This document shows positions 43,245-52,185 of a DNA stretch of 64,000 nt, piece by piece. The notes under the pieces were generated by a model that was not told the DNA's origin, did no database searches, and saw nothing but the letters and a program-made list of their open reading frames with translations. Positions within the stretch are counted from its first letter, which is position 1. Every line of letters starts with the position of its first letter. Both the position numbers and the translations under genes were made by a program. This DNA is from Desulfitobacterium hafniense DCB-2 (lineage in GTDB: Bacteria > Bacillota > Desulfitobacteriia > Desulfitobacteriales > Desulfitobacteriaceae): positions 1,450,501-1,514,500 of the forward strand of contig NC_011830.1 of the NCBI RefSeq assembly GCF_000021925.1, in the 5' to 3' direction.

Positions 43245-45410
43245 TTGGAATTTGCGGAAAGTATCGCGCAAGAACTTAGCTTGCGTGCCCATCAGGTCAA
43301 AGAAGCCATTCAACTCTTGGATGCGGGGAATACCATTCCTTTTATTGCACGTTATCGTAAGGAAGCCACCGGAGAGTTGGATGAGAACGCCCTGCGCAGT
43401 ATCGTAGAGCGTTTGGAATATCTAAGGAACTTAAAGCAACGGAAAAGCGAAGTCCTGCGGTTGATTGAAGAGCAAGGCAAACTCACAGATGAGTTAGCAG
43501 AGCAGATTCAGAACGCTTCAATTCTCCAAGAGGTGGAAGACCTCTATCGGCCCTACAAACAGAAAAGGCGTACACGGGCTACTATAGCTAAGGAGAAGGG
43601 ACTTGAACCCTTAGCTCTATGGATATTGGAGCAATATCCCAAGGCCCAGCCTTTAGAGGAAGCTCAAAAGTATATTAACCCTGAACTGGGTGTCGAAACC
43701 TCAGAAGAAGCAATCTCTGGGGCTTCGGATATTCTTGCGGAAATGATTTCTGATGATGCCGCCATGCGCAAGAGAATCCGGGAAGCAACCTTTCGTTTTG
43801 GCGATATTGCAGCTTCGGCCAAAAAGGCTGAGGAACGCTCTCCTTATGAGATGTACTATGATTACCGGGAACCTGTGAAAAAGCTGCCCCCTCACCGTAT
43901 CCTGGCTCTCAATCGCGGTGAGAAGGAAGAGGTTCTCAGCGTTAAAGTGGATGTTCCTACAGAGCGTATGCTTGCTCTGCTCGAGCAGGCTTATGTGAAG
44001 CATGGACCCGCAGCGGAGATTGTTCGTAATGCTGCAGATGATTCTTATAAACGTTTAATAGCCCCTTCTATTGAGAGGGAAATCCGGGGAGCTCTGACTG
44101 AGAAGGCGGAGGAGCAAGCCATCAAGGTTTTTGCTGAGAATTTGAAACAGCTTCTGCTCCAACCTCCGGTACGGGGGAAAGTTGTACTGGGATTGGACCC
44201 GGGCTTTCGGACAGGGTGTAAATTTGCTGTAGTGGATGATACCGGAAAACTGTTTCATGTCGGTGTTATTTACCCTCATCCCCCTCAAAACAAGCGGGAA
44301 GAAGCGAAGAAGGTACTTAGAGATACTATTGCTAAATATCAAGTGGAGGTTATCGCCATTGGCAATGGCACAGCATCTCGTGAGACTGAGGAAGTCACTG
44401 CTGAGATGATTCGGGAAAGTGACCTGGCTTCGGAATATATCATCGTCAGTGAAGCCGGAGCCTCCGTATACTCTGCTTCTAAACTGGCTGGAGAAGAGTT
44501 TCCGGATTTTGATCTTTCTTTGCGCAGTGCTGTCTCCATTGCCCGGCGTTTGCAGGATCCTTTAGCTGAGCTGGTTAAGATCGAACCCAAAGCCGTGGGT
44601 GTCGGGCAATATCAGCATGATGTTCAGCCTAAGCGCTTGGAGGAATCCTTGCATGGTGTCGTTGAATCCGCCGTTAATGCTGTAGGTGTGGATTTGAATA
44701 CGGCCTCGCCTTCCCTCCTTCAATATGTGGCCGGGCTTAAACCGACCATTGCCAAAAATATTGTGGCTTTTCGGGAAAGTAATGGGAAGTTCCAAAAACG
44801 GGAGCAGCTGAAAAAGGTTCCCCGTCTTGGGGAGCAGACCTTTGTGCAGTGCGCCGGCTTTATTCGTATTCCTGAAGGGGCCAACCCTCTGGAAAATACA
44901 CCGGTTCATCCGGAATCCTATGAGCTGGCTCAAAATATCCTGCACAAGGCAGGATTCACTATCATGGATCTAAAAGAACGTCCTAATGAAGTACGGCTGG
45001 GGATTGCCCGGTTAAATCCTGAGGAATGTGCTCGGGAGTTCAGTGCCGGAGTTCCTACAGTCAAAGATATTCTTGCCGCTCTGCAACGCCCTGGCCGGGA
45101 TCCCCGGGAGGATCTGCCCAGGCCGAAATTGCGTCAGGATGTTACCCATCTGGAGGATTTAAAAACGGGAATGATTCTGGAAGGAACTGTGAGAAATATC
45201 GTTGATTTTGGAGCTTTTATTGATATAGGGGTCAAACACGACGGTTTGGTGCATATATCTCAAATCAGCGAGAAGTTTATTAAGCATCCTATGGAAGTGC
45301 TTTCCGTGGGAGACATCGTTAAAGTCCGTGTTCTAGGCATCGATACCGCCCGTGAGCGAGTCAGTCTCTCCATGAAGGAGATTGCAGCGGACGCCATGGT
45401 ATCCATATAG
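43245..45410 (+). CDS. tex: Tex-family RNA-binding protein (S1 domain)
   Basis: This 721-residue Tex protein has the N-terminal HTH (LSLRAHQVKEAIQLLDAGNTIPFIARYRKEATG), a YqgF-like nuclease fold (GLDPGFRTGCKFAVVD), helix-hairpin-helix motifs (NIVAFRESNG) and a C-terminal S1 domain (LEGTVRNIVDFGAFIDIGV). It is linked to transcription and RNA handling. The true start is TTG 43245, eight bases after GGAGGG. Upstream codons in frame are not conserved. Confidence 0.95.
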   Translation: MEFAESIAQELSLRAHQVKEAIQLLDAGNTIPFIARYRKEATGELDENALRSIVERLEYLRNLKQRKSEVLRLIEEQGKLTDELAEQIQNASILQEVEDLYRPYKQKRRTRATIAKEKGLEPLALWILEQYPKAQPLEEAQKYINPELGVETSEEAISGASDILAEMISDDAAMRKRIREATFRFGDIAASAKKAEERSPYEMYYDYREPVKKLPPHRILALNRGEKEEVLSVKVDVPTERMLALLEQAYVKHGPAAEIVRNAADDSYKRLIAPSIEREIRGALTEKAEEQAIKVFAENLKQLLLQPPVRGKVVLGLDPGFRTGCKFAVVDDTGKLFHVGVIYPHPPQNKREEAKKVLRDTIAKYQVEVIAIGNGTASRETEEVTAEMIRESDLASEYIIVSEAGASVYSASKLAGEEFPDFDLSLRSAVSIARRLQDPLAELVKIEPKAVGVGQYQHDVQPKRLEESLHGVVESAVNAVGVDLNTASPSLLQYVAGLKPTIAKNIVAFRESNGKFQKREQLKKVPRLGEQTFVQCAGFIRIPEGANPLENTPVHPESYELAQNILHKAGFTIMDLKERPNEVRLGIARLNPEECAREFSAGVPTVKDILAALQRPGRDPREDLPRPKLRQDVTHLEDLKTGMILEGTVRNIVDFGAFIDIGVKHDGLVHISQISEKFIKHPMEVLSVGDIVKVRVLGIDTARERVSLSMKEIAADAMVSI

Positions 45411-45462
45411 CCCTGTCTATAAGAACAAGCTAAAAGCAATACTGTTTATAACGGAGGTAATC

Positions 45463-46632
45463 ATGAAAGCAAAGACTAGCCTTTTTATCCGTGATGGTCT
45501 GATCAAGACCATGAAGGGTCAGGAATTCATTGGCGGCATCCTGGTGGAAGGCACACAGATAAAAGCTCTTGGGGAGAATCTGGTTGCTCCTGAGGGAGCG
45601 GAGATTATTGAAGCCCATGGGAAGTTGATTTTACCCGGCTTTATTGACGCCCATTGTCATGTGGGGCTGGGAGAGGAGATCTACCAAAACGAAGGGGATG
45701 ATCTCAACGAAATGACCGATCCGGTTACCCCTGAGCTTCGTGCTATCGATGGCATCAATCCGGAGGATGAAGGTTTACGGGATGCTCGTTTAGGAGGAGT
45801 TACGGCTGTGTTCTCCACACCGGGCAGCGGCAACGTTATTGGTGGGACAGGTGTCGTGTTGAAAACAGTCGGCAAAGTCGTGGATAAGATGATTGTACGG
45901 GAGCCGGCAGGGCTGAAGGTAGCCTTTGGAGAGAATCCCAAAATGGTCTATGGTGGGGAACAAAAGAAAATGCCTATGACCCGTATGGCTACTGCCGCCC
46001 TGCTTCGTCAAGCGCTGGTGGATGCTGAGACTTATCTGGAAAAGTTAGAACAAGGCATCGAGGACCCGGAAAAGGTACCTGAGCGGGATCTGGGGATGGA
46101 AAGTTTAATCCGGGTGATTAAACGTGAGATTCCTCTGCGGGCCCATGCTCACCGGGCCGATGATATTATGACGGCTATCCGCATTGCTAAAGAATTCAAT
46201 GTGGATCTGGTTATTGAACATTGTACCGAAGGACATAAGATTGCTGAGGAAATCGCCGAGTATGGATATCCTGCCGTTGTGGGTCCTTCACTGGTCAACC
46301 GGGCTAAGGTGGAATTGAAAGATAAGTCTTTTGAGACCCCCCATGTCCTGACACAAGCAGGTGTTAAGGTGGCTATTATTACAGACCATCCGGTGACTCC
46401 GATTGAACAGCTGTCCCTTTGTGCAGCGCTGGTGGCACGGGCCGGAATGGATGAAGAAGAGGCTTTAAAGGCCATTACAATTAACCCGGCGGAAATTTTG
46501 GGTGTGGATCATCGCTTAGGGTCTTTGGAAGTGGGTAAAGATGCGGATATCGTGATTTGGAGTGAACATCCTTTTGTCTTAAAGTCACGCCCGGAAACGG
46601 TGATTATCAACGGTAAGGTGATCACGGATTAG
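45463..46632 (+). CDS. Amidohydrolase family metal-dependent hydrolase
   Basis: This 389-residue protein has the amidohydrolase fold: LPGFIDAHCHVGLGE with the HxH motif, a later His in RAHAHRAD, IEHCTEGHKI and ITDHPVTP with the metal Asp, and a C-terminal LEVGKDADIVIWSEHPF. It resembles imidazolonepropionase-like hydrolases; the substrate is unknown. ATG 45463 follows ACGGAGG. Confidence 0.88.
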   Translation: MKAKTSLFIRDGLIKTMKGQEFIGGILVEGTQIKALGENLVAPEGAEIIEAHGKLILPGFIDAHCHVGLGEEIYQNEGDDLNEMTDPVTPELRAIDGINPEDEGLRDARLGGVTAVFSTPGSGNVIGGTGVVLKTVGKVVDKMIVREPAGLKVAFGENPKMVYGGEQKKMPMTRMATAALLRQALVDAETYLEKLEQGIEDPEKVPERDLGMESLIRVIKREIPLRAHAHRADDIMTAIRIAKEFNVDLVIEHCTEGHKIAEEIAEYGYPAVVGPSLVNRAKVELKDKSFETPHVLTQAGVKVAIITDHPVTPIEQLSLCAALVARAGMDEEEALKAITINPAEILGVDHRLGSLEVGKDADIVIWSEHPFVLKSRPETVIINGKVITD

Positions 46633-46737
46633 CTTTCCGAATGATTGAGAAAAGGCCGGAAACTTTGGGAATTAAGGATACGTAAATAGACATTATAGTT
46701 AGAATTCAGAGCGAATGATTAAAGGAAGGAAGTCAGG

Positions 46738-47241
46738 ATGGAGCTGGAAGTTCAAAGCTTAAGTGCAGATTATACTCATGCCCTGGGCTACAATTTAGGA
46801 AAAGTGCTTCGTGGTGGAGATGTGGTGTGTCTTGCCGGCGATCTGGGGGCGGGAAAAACTGCCTTAGCAAAAGGAATTGGGGAAGCCCTGGCGGTACAGG
46901 AACCCATGACCAGCCCAACCTTTACCTTTCAGATTGAGTATTCAGGGATGGCTCAGGATAGTCCCGTGCGGCTGATCCATATGGATTTATATCGTTTGCG
47001 TTATCCGGAAGAGGTAGAGATAATCGGGGTAGAAGATGCTTTTCAAGAGGATGCTATCTGCTTGATTGAATGGCCGGGAATTGCGGAGGATATCCTGCCC
47101 GATGATTCATTAGCAATCCGGATTGAAGGATCAGGTGAGGAGCCGCGCTTAATCGGCTTTTCTTCCCAAGCGGAAGCCTGGGCAGAACGGCTCAAAGATA
47201 TTATCACAGAAATAAATCTTGTTAATCCTTTCGAATACTAG
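46738..47241 (+). CDS. tsaE: TsaE, tRNA t6A biosynthesis ATPase
   Basis: This 167-residue P-loop protein has GDLGAGKTALAKGI and LTSPTF-like switch (MTSPTFTFQIEY). TsaE works with TsaB and TsaD to make N6-threonylcarbamoyladenosine at tRNA position 37. It starts a four-gene set, tsaE-tsaB-rimI-tsaD, with 8-base and overlapping junctions. Confidence 0.95.
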   Translation: MELEVQSLSADYTHALGYNLGKVLRGGDVVCLAGDLGAGKTALAKGIGEALAVQEPMTSPTFTFQIEYSGMAQDSPVRLIHMDLYRLRYPEEVEIIGVEDAFQEDAICLIEWPGIAEDILPDDSLAIRIEGSGEEPRLIGFSSQAEAWAERLKDIITEINLVNPFEY

Positions 47242-47249
47242 GAGGAACG

Positions 47250-47966
47250 ATGAAGTATCTCACCATCGATACAACCACCAAAGTCACAGCTTTAGCTCTG
47301 GCGGATGACGGGCAGCTGGTGGCGGAAGGTTTTTTGCATACATCCAAAACCCATTCGGAGAGGTTGATTCCTGTACTGGATCAAGTCCTGGAGGCATCGG
47401 CCTGGAAGCTCCAGGATCTTGATTTTATTGGTGTGGTGCGAGGACCGGGTTCTTTCACAGGAATCCGTATTGGGATTGCCACAGCTCAGGGGTTGGCGCA
47501 AGTGCTTAAGCTTCCCTTAATAGGTGTGCTTTCCTTGGATTCCTTGGCTTGGGCCGGACATAGCCGAAAGGAAGAGATCGTACCGATTCTTGATGCCCGC
47601 AAGAATGAATGGTATACAGCTCAGTACCGATGGTCGGAAAGGGAGGAAATCCCCATACGAAGCCGAGAGCCTTTCGCGGTAGAGCCGGCACTTTGGCTTA
47701 AGGAATTGGCGGAACAAGGCAAGCCCATTGTTTTTGTCGGTGACGCTGTTTCCCGTTATCAAGAGAAGATCAAGGCCATCCTGGGGGATAAGGCAGTGCT
47801 TCTCCCGGATTATTTAGCTTTGCCGCGGGGAGCGTATACTGTTCGGTGTGTCTGGAATGAATGGCAGAAGGGAAGCCAGGAAAAGCTTGTGGAACCGTAT
47901 TATATTCGGTTATCGGAAGCTGAGACCAATTGGGCTAAGAAAGAGGAGGCGCAAAAGGGGAAATGA
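47250..47966 (+). CDS. tsaB: TsaB, tRNA t6A biosynthesis protein
   Basis: This 238-residue ASKHA-fold protein starts YLTIDTTTKVTALALADDG and has GVVRGPGSFTGIRIG and AQGLA, as TsaB does. It is the non-catalytic partner of TsaD. GGAGGAACG precedes the ATG, and the stop overlaps rimI by four bases. Confidence 0.94.
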   Translation: MKYLTIDTTTKVTALALADDGQLVAEGFLHTSKTHSERLIPVLDQVLEASAWKLQDLDFIGVVRGPGSFTGIRIGIATAQGLAQVLKLPLIGVLSLDSLAWAGHSRKEEIVPILDARKNEWYTAQYRWSEREEIPIRSREPFAVEPALWLKELAEQGKPIVFVGDAVSRYQEKIKAILGDKAVLLPDYLALPRGAYTVRCVWNEWQKGSQEKLVEPYYIRLSEAETNWAKKEEAQKGK

Positions 47967-48409
47967 TGATTCGCCCCATGCAAGAGAGTGATTTATCCAC
48001 AATTCTGGAGATAGAGCATGCCTGCTTTCCGGCGCCTTGGGCTCCCCAGTCTTTTGTCAGCGAATTGAGAGATAATGAATATGCGCGGTACTTTTGTCTG
48101 GAACACGAGGGCAATATCATTGGCTATATGGGGCTCTGGTTTATCCTCGAGGAAGGACATATTACCAACGTAGCTGTAGCGCCGGGGTATCAGGGGATGG
48201 GCGGTGGAGAGTTTCTGATGCGCTCTGTGATCGATTTGATGGTTAAGGAAGGTATGGAACGTATGACCCTTGAGGTACGAGCTTCCAATACCTCCGCCCA
48301 AAGATTGTACGAACGTCTTGGCTTTGTGACAGCGGGAGTTCGTAAAGGCTATTATTCAGATAATCGTGAAGATGCCCTCATTATGTGGCTTGACATAGGC
48401 AAAGACTAG
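47963..48409 (+). CDS. rimI: RimI, ribosomal protein S18 N-acetyltransferase
   Basis: This 148-residue GNAT enzyme has IRPMQESDLSTILEIEHACFPAPW at the N-terminus and ITNVAVAPGYQGMGGGEFLM then LEVRASNTSAQRLYERLGF, all RimI hallmarks. RimI acetylates the N-terminal alanine of S18. It sits inside the t6A operon, as in many Firmicutes. Confidence 0.93.
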   Translation: MMIRPMQESDLSTILEIEHACFPAPWAPQSFVSELRDNEYARYFCLEHEGNIIGYMGLWFILEEGHITNVAVAPGYQGMGGGEFLMRSVIDLMVKEGMERMTLEVRASNTSAQRLYERLGFVTAGVRKGYYSDNREDALIMWLDIGKD

Positions 48410-48438
48410 AGAAGCAGGCTGATATCAGGAGGTTGCCG

Positions 48439-49458
48439 GTGAACAATAAAGATATTAATATACTTGGAATTGAGACAAGCTGTGACGAGACCTCAGCTGC
48501 TGTGCTTCGCAATGGCTGTGAGCTGCTCAGTCATATTATTTCATCACAGATAAAGACCCATCAAAAATATGGCGGAGTTGTGCCGGAAGTGGCCTCTCGG
48601 GAGCATATCCTGCATTTGCAAAGTGTTGTGGAGCAGGCTTTGCAAGAGGCAAAGATGGGGTTTGGCGATTTGGCGGGAATTGCCGTAACCTATGGACCGG
48701 GGCTTGTGGGCTCTCTCCTGGTAGGGGTGGCAGGAGCAAAGGCGATGGCTTATGGGGCAGGGATTCCGCTGCTGGGAGTTAATCATTTGGAAGGACATAT
48801 CTATGCGAACTTTCTTCATAATCCGGGGCTGAAGTTTCCTTTGCTGGCTCTCCTTGTCTCGGGAGGGCATTCCCATTTGGTCTATTTTGAAGGACATGGA
48901 AAATACCAGGTTCTTGGGCAGACTCGGGATGATGCTGCCGGAGAGGCTTTGGATAAGGTGGCCCGGACCTTAGGGCTGGGTTATCCGGGTGGACCATATA
49001 TTCAGAAGGCTGCCCTTGAAGGGAATCCACATGCCTACGAATTTCCCAGGGCAATGCTTGAGCCCGGCAGTCTGGACTTCAGCTTCAGCGGCGTGAAGTC
49101 GGCGGTGCTCAATACCTTGAATTCGGCACGAATGAAGGGCGAGACCGTAAATGTTGCCGATGTGGCGGCTTCTTTTCAGGAGGCCATCGTCGATGTCTTG
49201 GTGCGTAAGACCTTGCTGGCCTTGGCTAGGACAAAAGCTCCCACTCTGGTTCTGGCCGGGGGAGTAGCAGCTAATACTCTGCTAAGGGAACGCCTCACTG
49301 AGGCAACTCAAAAAAGAGGAATTGCTTTTAGTTACCCGCCCCCAATCCTCTGTACGGATAATGGGGCCATGATCGCGACTGCCGGATATTACCGTTATTT
49401 GGATAAGGATTATGCTCCTTGGAATTTGAATGCTATACCGGGACTGAATTTGGCTTAA
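48439..49458 (+). CDS. tsaD: TsaD, tRNA N6-adenosine threonylcarbamoyltransferase
   Basis: This 339-residue ASKHA enzyme transfers the threonylcarbamoyl group to A37 of tRNA. It has LGIETSCDETSAAVL, the metal ligand block GVNHLEGHIYANF, LVSGGHSHLV and VAGGVAANTLLRERL. GTG 48439 is six bases after AGGAGG. It is followed by a terminator and a DnaA-box cluster. Confidence 0.96.
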   Translation: MNNKDINILGIETSCDETSAAVLRNGCELLSHIISSQIKTHQKYGGVVPEVASREHILHLQSVVEQALQEAKMGFGDLAGIAVTYGPGLVGSLLVGVAGAKAMAYGAGIPLLGVNHLEGHIYANFLHNPGLKFPLLALLVSGGHSHLVYFEGHGKYQVLGQTRDDAAGEALDKVARTLGLGYPGGPYIQKAALEGNPHAYEFPRAMLEPGSLDFSFSGVKSAVLNTLNSARMKGETVNVADVAASFQEAIVDVLVRKTLLALARTKAPTLVLAGGVAANTLLRERLTEATQKRGIAFSYPPPILCTDNGAMIATAGYYRYLDKDYAPWNLNAIPGLNLA

Positions 49459-49501
49459 AAGTATAGAAGAAAATTGGTTTAAACGCTGTCAGTAGGTTGA
49501 C

Positions 49502-49547
49502 GAGGCTGCTGCAAATTTCCAAGCGCCTGGAAATTTGCAGCAGCCTC
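49502..49547 (+). terminator. Long perfect hairpin after tsaD
   Basis: GAGGCTGCTGCAAATTTCCA (49502-49521) and its exact complement (49528-49547) form a 20-bp stem with loop AGCGCC. The T-run is weak (TATATG). Confidence 0.75.
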
Positions 49548-49655
49548 TATATGTAATGCGGGGGTCTCGCAACAGGTTAGGACAGTCGAAAAGGCACTAT
49601 CGCACTAGTCGGTAGGACATTCGGGTAAGCAATTTTGCAAGGGATAATATGTTCT

Positions 49656-49829
49656 GTGGATAGTTAACTCTGTGGACAATGTGGATAACTCTGTGACTAA
49701 CTGATATTGGCGGGCTGAGAGGTGTTGGATCTATGAGAGAGTATTGTCCATAATTACCCACAGATCCTGTGGATAATGTGGATAAGTTAGGAACAAGGGG
49801 TTTTTTAGGGGGATGGATATGGGGATAAC
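49656..49829. promoter_or_regulatory. Cluster of DnaA boxes downstream of tsaD
   Basis: Matches to TGTGGATAA (complement of TTATCCACA): perfect at 49681-49689, 49769-49777 and 49778-49786, the last two directly adjacent. One-mismatch copies lie at 49656-49664, 49672-49680, 49821-49829 and, in the opposite orientation, 49755-49763. Seven boxes in about 175 bases is far above chance. The remaining intergenic sequence 49459-49990 shows no gene. Confidence 0.8.
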
Positions 49830-49990
49830 TTTAAAAATAGAAAAGTATCACAAAGTGCTTTTCTTTTACCCTTTGTTCGAGATAAAATAGAAACATGTGT
49901 TTACAGAGTTTCATATACCATGAGGGAGAGCCCTTATAGATGATTGGAAGCTTTACTGGTTTATTTTATTTATAAGAACGGAGAACGAAC

Positions 49991-50917
49991 ATGTGGGTTT
50001 TATTTGTATGCCTCATAGCAGGAGCTTTTGTGGGATGGTTTCGTTTATTGCCTAAGGCTGTCTTGAATCAAGCGGGGCGGGGGATGATGATCGGGGTATT
50101 GATTCTCTTATTAACCATGGGTTTGCGTATTGGCGTTGATCAGGACACTCTCTCCCAGCTGGGGAACTTTGGGTTGCAGGCCTTTCTATTTGCCGTTGCG
50201 GCAATTATAGGAAGTGTAGTGGCTGTTCTGCTGTTGGAAAGAGCTTTCATCGGGAAAGCGGGCATGGTTCCACAGCAGGATAAGCTGGAAGTCGATAGCA
50301 CCGAGACGACTCATCCCTACCGTATGACGTTTACAATTATTGGAGCGTTTATCGCAGGAGTTTTCGGAGGGATGATTTTTTTTCCTCAGGTATGGACGGT
50401 ATATTTGCCCACCATTACGACCTTAGCCCTTGATTTTACTTTGGTTATGGTAGGTATTGATTTAGGGTTGAATCGCGATATTTGGAGACATATGCTCAAA
50501 GTCGGTTGGCAGGTGTTTTTAGCACCTGTGGGTGTGGTGCTCGGCAGTATTGCGGCGGCTATGCTGGTAGGTTTATGCTTTGGATGGAACCTTCGCGAAG
50601 GGGGAGCAGTTGGTGCCGGGTTTGGGTGGTACAGCTTATCCGGTGTTTTGATCTCTGACCTTCATTCAGTCTCCTTGGGTACAATTGCTTTTTTGAGCAA
50701 TATATTCAGAGAGGTTTTAGCCATAATATTTGCCCCCTTTTTAGCCAGGAGAGTTGGGCCGCTGGCTCTTGTTGCTCCCAGTGGGGCAACAGCTATGGAC
50801 TCCACACTTCCTCTCTTGGTGGCGGTGGGACCTAAAGGTGTCAGTATAGTAGCTATCATAAGCGGTCTTTCTTTATCTCTTTTAGTTCCTGTTTTGGTGC
50901 CTTTGGTTTTGGGTTAA
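49991..50917 (+). CDS. lysO: LysO-family lysine exporter (DUF340)
   Basis: This 308-residue integral membrane protein has eight or more hydrophobic segments and the LysO/YbjE signature GAGFGWYSLSGVLISDLH, SLGTIAFLSNIFREVLAI and the C-terminal SGATAMDSTLPLL. Characterised members export L-lysine and toxic analogues. It stands alone. Confidence 0.9.
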   Translation: MWVLFVCLIAGAFVGWFRLLPKAVLNQAGRGMMIGVLILLLTMGLRIGVDQDTLSQLGNFGLQAFLFAVAAIIGSVVAVLLLERAFIGKAGMVPQQDKLEVDSTETTHPYRMTFTIIGAFIAGVFGGMIFFPQVWTVYLPTITTLALDFTLVMVGIDLGLNRDIWRHMLKVGWQVFLAPVGVVLGSIAAAMLVGLCFGWNLREGGAVGAGFGWYSLSGVLISDLHSVSLGTIAFLSNIFREVLAIIFAPFLARRVGPLALVAPSGATAMDSTLPLLVAVGPKGVSIVAIISGLSLSLLVPVLVPLVLG

Positions 50918-51078
50918 CCTTAATTAGCAAGCATAGTGAGCAGTTAAAGTATTTTTATCGAAGTTTGGAGAAGGAATATTTTAATCTTTGACGAATCCAT
51001 TAGTAGGATTGACTGAATTTTCGATAAAATGGAAGAGCTGCTTTTGTTTTAGCAGGGGATATGAAGGAGGATGGAAAG

Positions 51079-51663
51079 GTGTCTGAGGAGAAGCGGTTAT
51101 TGCGGGAACATGTACTGTCCCTGCGATCAGCGTTGACACCGGAAGAACGGGCTTCTAAAAGCCAAAGGATTCGGGCTATCGTGACTCAGACCCGTGAGTT
51201 TCAGGAAGCAGGCACTATCATGCTGTTTATGAATTTCCGTGATGAGGTAGAGACGACTGAGCTAGCCCAGAAGGTCCTGGACTTGGGGAAGCGGTTGGTA
51301 TTGCCGCGATGTGCCCCTAAAGGGGTGCTTATACCGGCACTTATCGGAGATTTGGCAAAAGATATTGAGTCGGGAATGTGGGGGATCCGTGAGCCCAAAA
51401 AGCAAGAACTCACTGAGGTAGATCCTTTGGAGATCGACGGTATCTTTGTTCCTGGGGCCGCCTTTGATGGGCAGGGAAATCGCCTTGGCTATGGGGGCGG
51501 ATATTATGATCGGTTTTTCGAAAGGGTGAGAGAAGGGACGCCTAAGATTGCTCTCGCTTTTCACTGCCAAATTGTGGACAGAATCCCCGTTGAAGTTTAC
51601 GATAAGAAGGTAGATATGTTGATCACTGAACAGGGTGCCATGCGTTTTAAGGAAACGCTTTGA
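51079..51663 (+). CDS. 5-formyltetrahydrofolate cyclo-ligase
   Basis: This 194-residue enzyme converts 5-formyl-THF to 5,10-methenyl-THF with ATP. Motifs: NFRDEVETT, LPRC, WGIREP and the ATP/folate site GGGYYDRFF. GTG 51079 is preceded by AAGGAGG; ATG 51061 is an alternative. It lies directly before the formate dehydrogenase genes, all part of one-carbon metabolism. Confidence 0.93.
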   Translation: MSEEKRLLREHVLSLRSALTPEERASKSQRIRAIVTQTREFQEAGTIMLFMNFRDEVETTELAQKVLDLGKRLVLPRCAPKGVLIPALIGDLAKDIESGMWGIREPKKQELTEVDPLEIDGIFVPGAAFDGQGNRLGYGGGYYDRFFERVREGTPKIALAFHCQIVDRIPVEVYDKKVDMLITEQGAMRFKETL

Positions 51664-51691
51664 ATTTAGTGGAAAAGGGAGGAGAACTATT

Positions 51692-52174
51692 TTGTGTGAG
51701 GAGTGTAAAGAGTTAGTTGATCCTAAAGAGGAGCAATTGGAGCAGATATTAGCTCATCATAAGCGGGAGAAAGGGGCGCTTATTCCTGTTTTGCAGGAAG
51801 CGCAAGGGCTTTATGGGTATTTGCCTGAACATGTGATCAAGCACATCAGCAGGGGGCTGGGCATACCTTCAGCTAAGGTTTATGGAGTTGTTACATTTTA
51901 TGCTCAATTCCGCCTTACCCCTATGGGGCGCAATGTGATTAGTGTCTGCTTAGGCACGGCCTGCCATGTTCGAGGAGGCGCTAAAGTTCTGGAAGCCATA
52001 GAGAAGGATACAAAGATTAAGGATGGGCAGACCACGGAAGACGGGCGCTTTACTTTAGAGATCGTCAACTGTATTGGGGCCTGTGGATTAGCTCCCGTTA
52101 TGTCCATTAATGGGAATGTCCACGGAAGATTGAATGCAGATCAAATCCCAGGAATCCTGGCAGAGTATAAGTAG
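51692..52174 (+). CDS. NuoE-like [2Fe-2S] subunit of the formate dehydrogenase complex
   Basis: This 160-residue thioredoxin-fold ferredoxin has four Cys ligands: CLGTACHVRG then CIGACGLAP. It is the 24-kDa (NuoE/HydC) subunit that passes electrons to the NuoF-like subunit. Start TTG 51692, after GGAGGAG. A 5' CEECKELV pair of cysteines is a small extra. It is followed at 11 bases by the NuoF-like gene. Confidence 0.92.
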   Translation: MCEECKELVDPKEEQLEQILAHHKREKGALIPVLQEAQGLYGYLPEHVIKHISRGLGIPSAKVYGVVTFYAQFRLTPMGRNVISVCLGTACHVRGGAKVLEAIEKDTKIKDGQTTEDGRFTLEIVNCIGACGLAPVMSINGNVHGRLNADQIPGILAEYK

Positions 52175-52185
52175 GGGGAATAGGG

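Noticed and set aside
49656..49829. Chromosomal replication origin oriC
   Set aside because: DnaA boxes are present, but dnaA and dnaN are not nearby and no AT-rich unwinding repeat was found; a titration or regulatory cluster is more likely.
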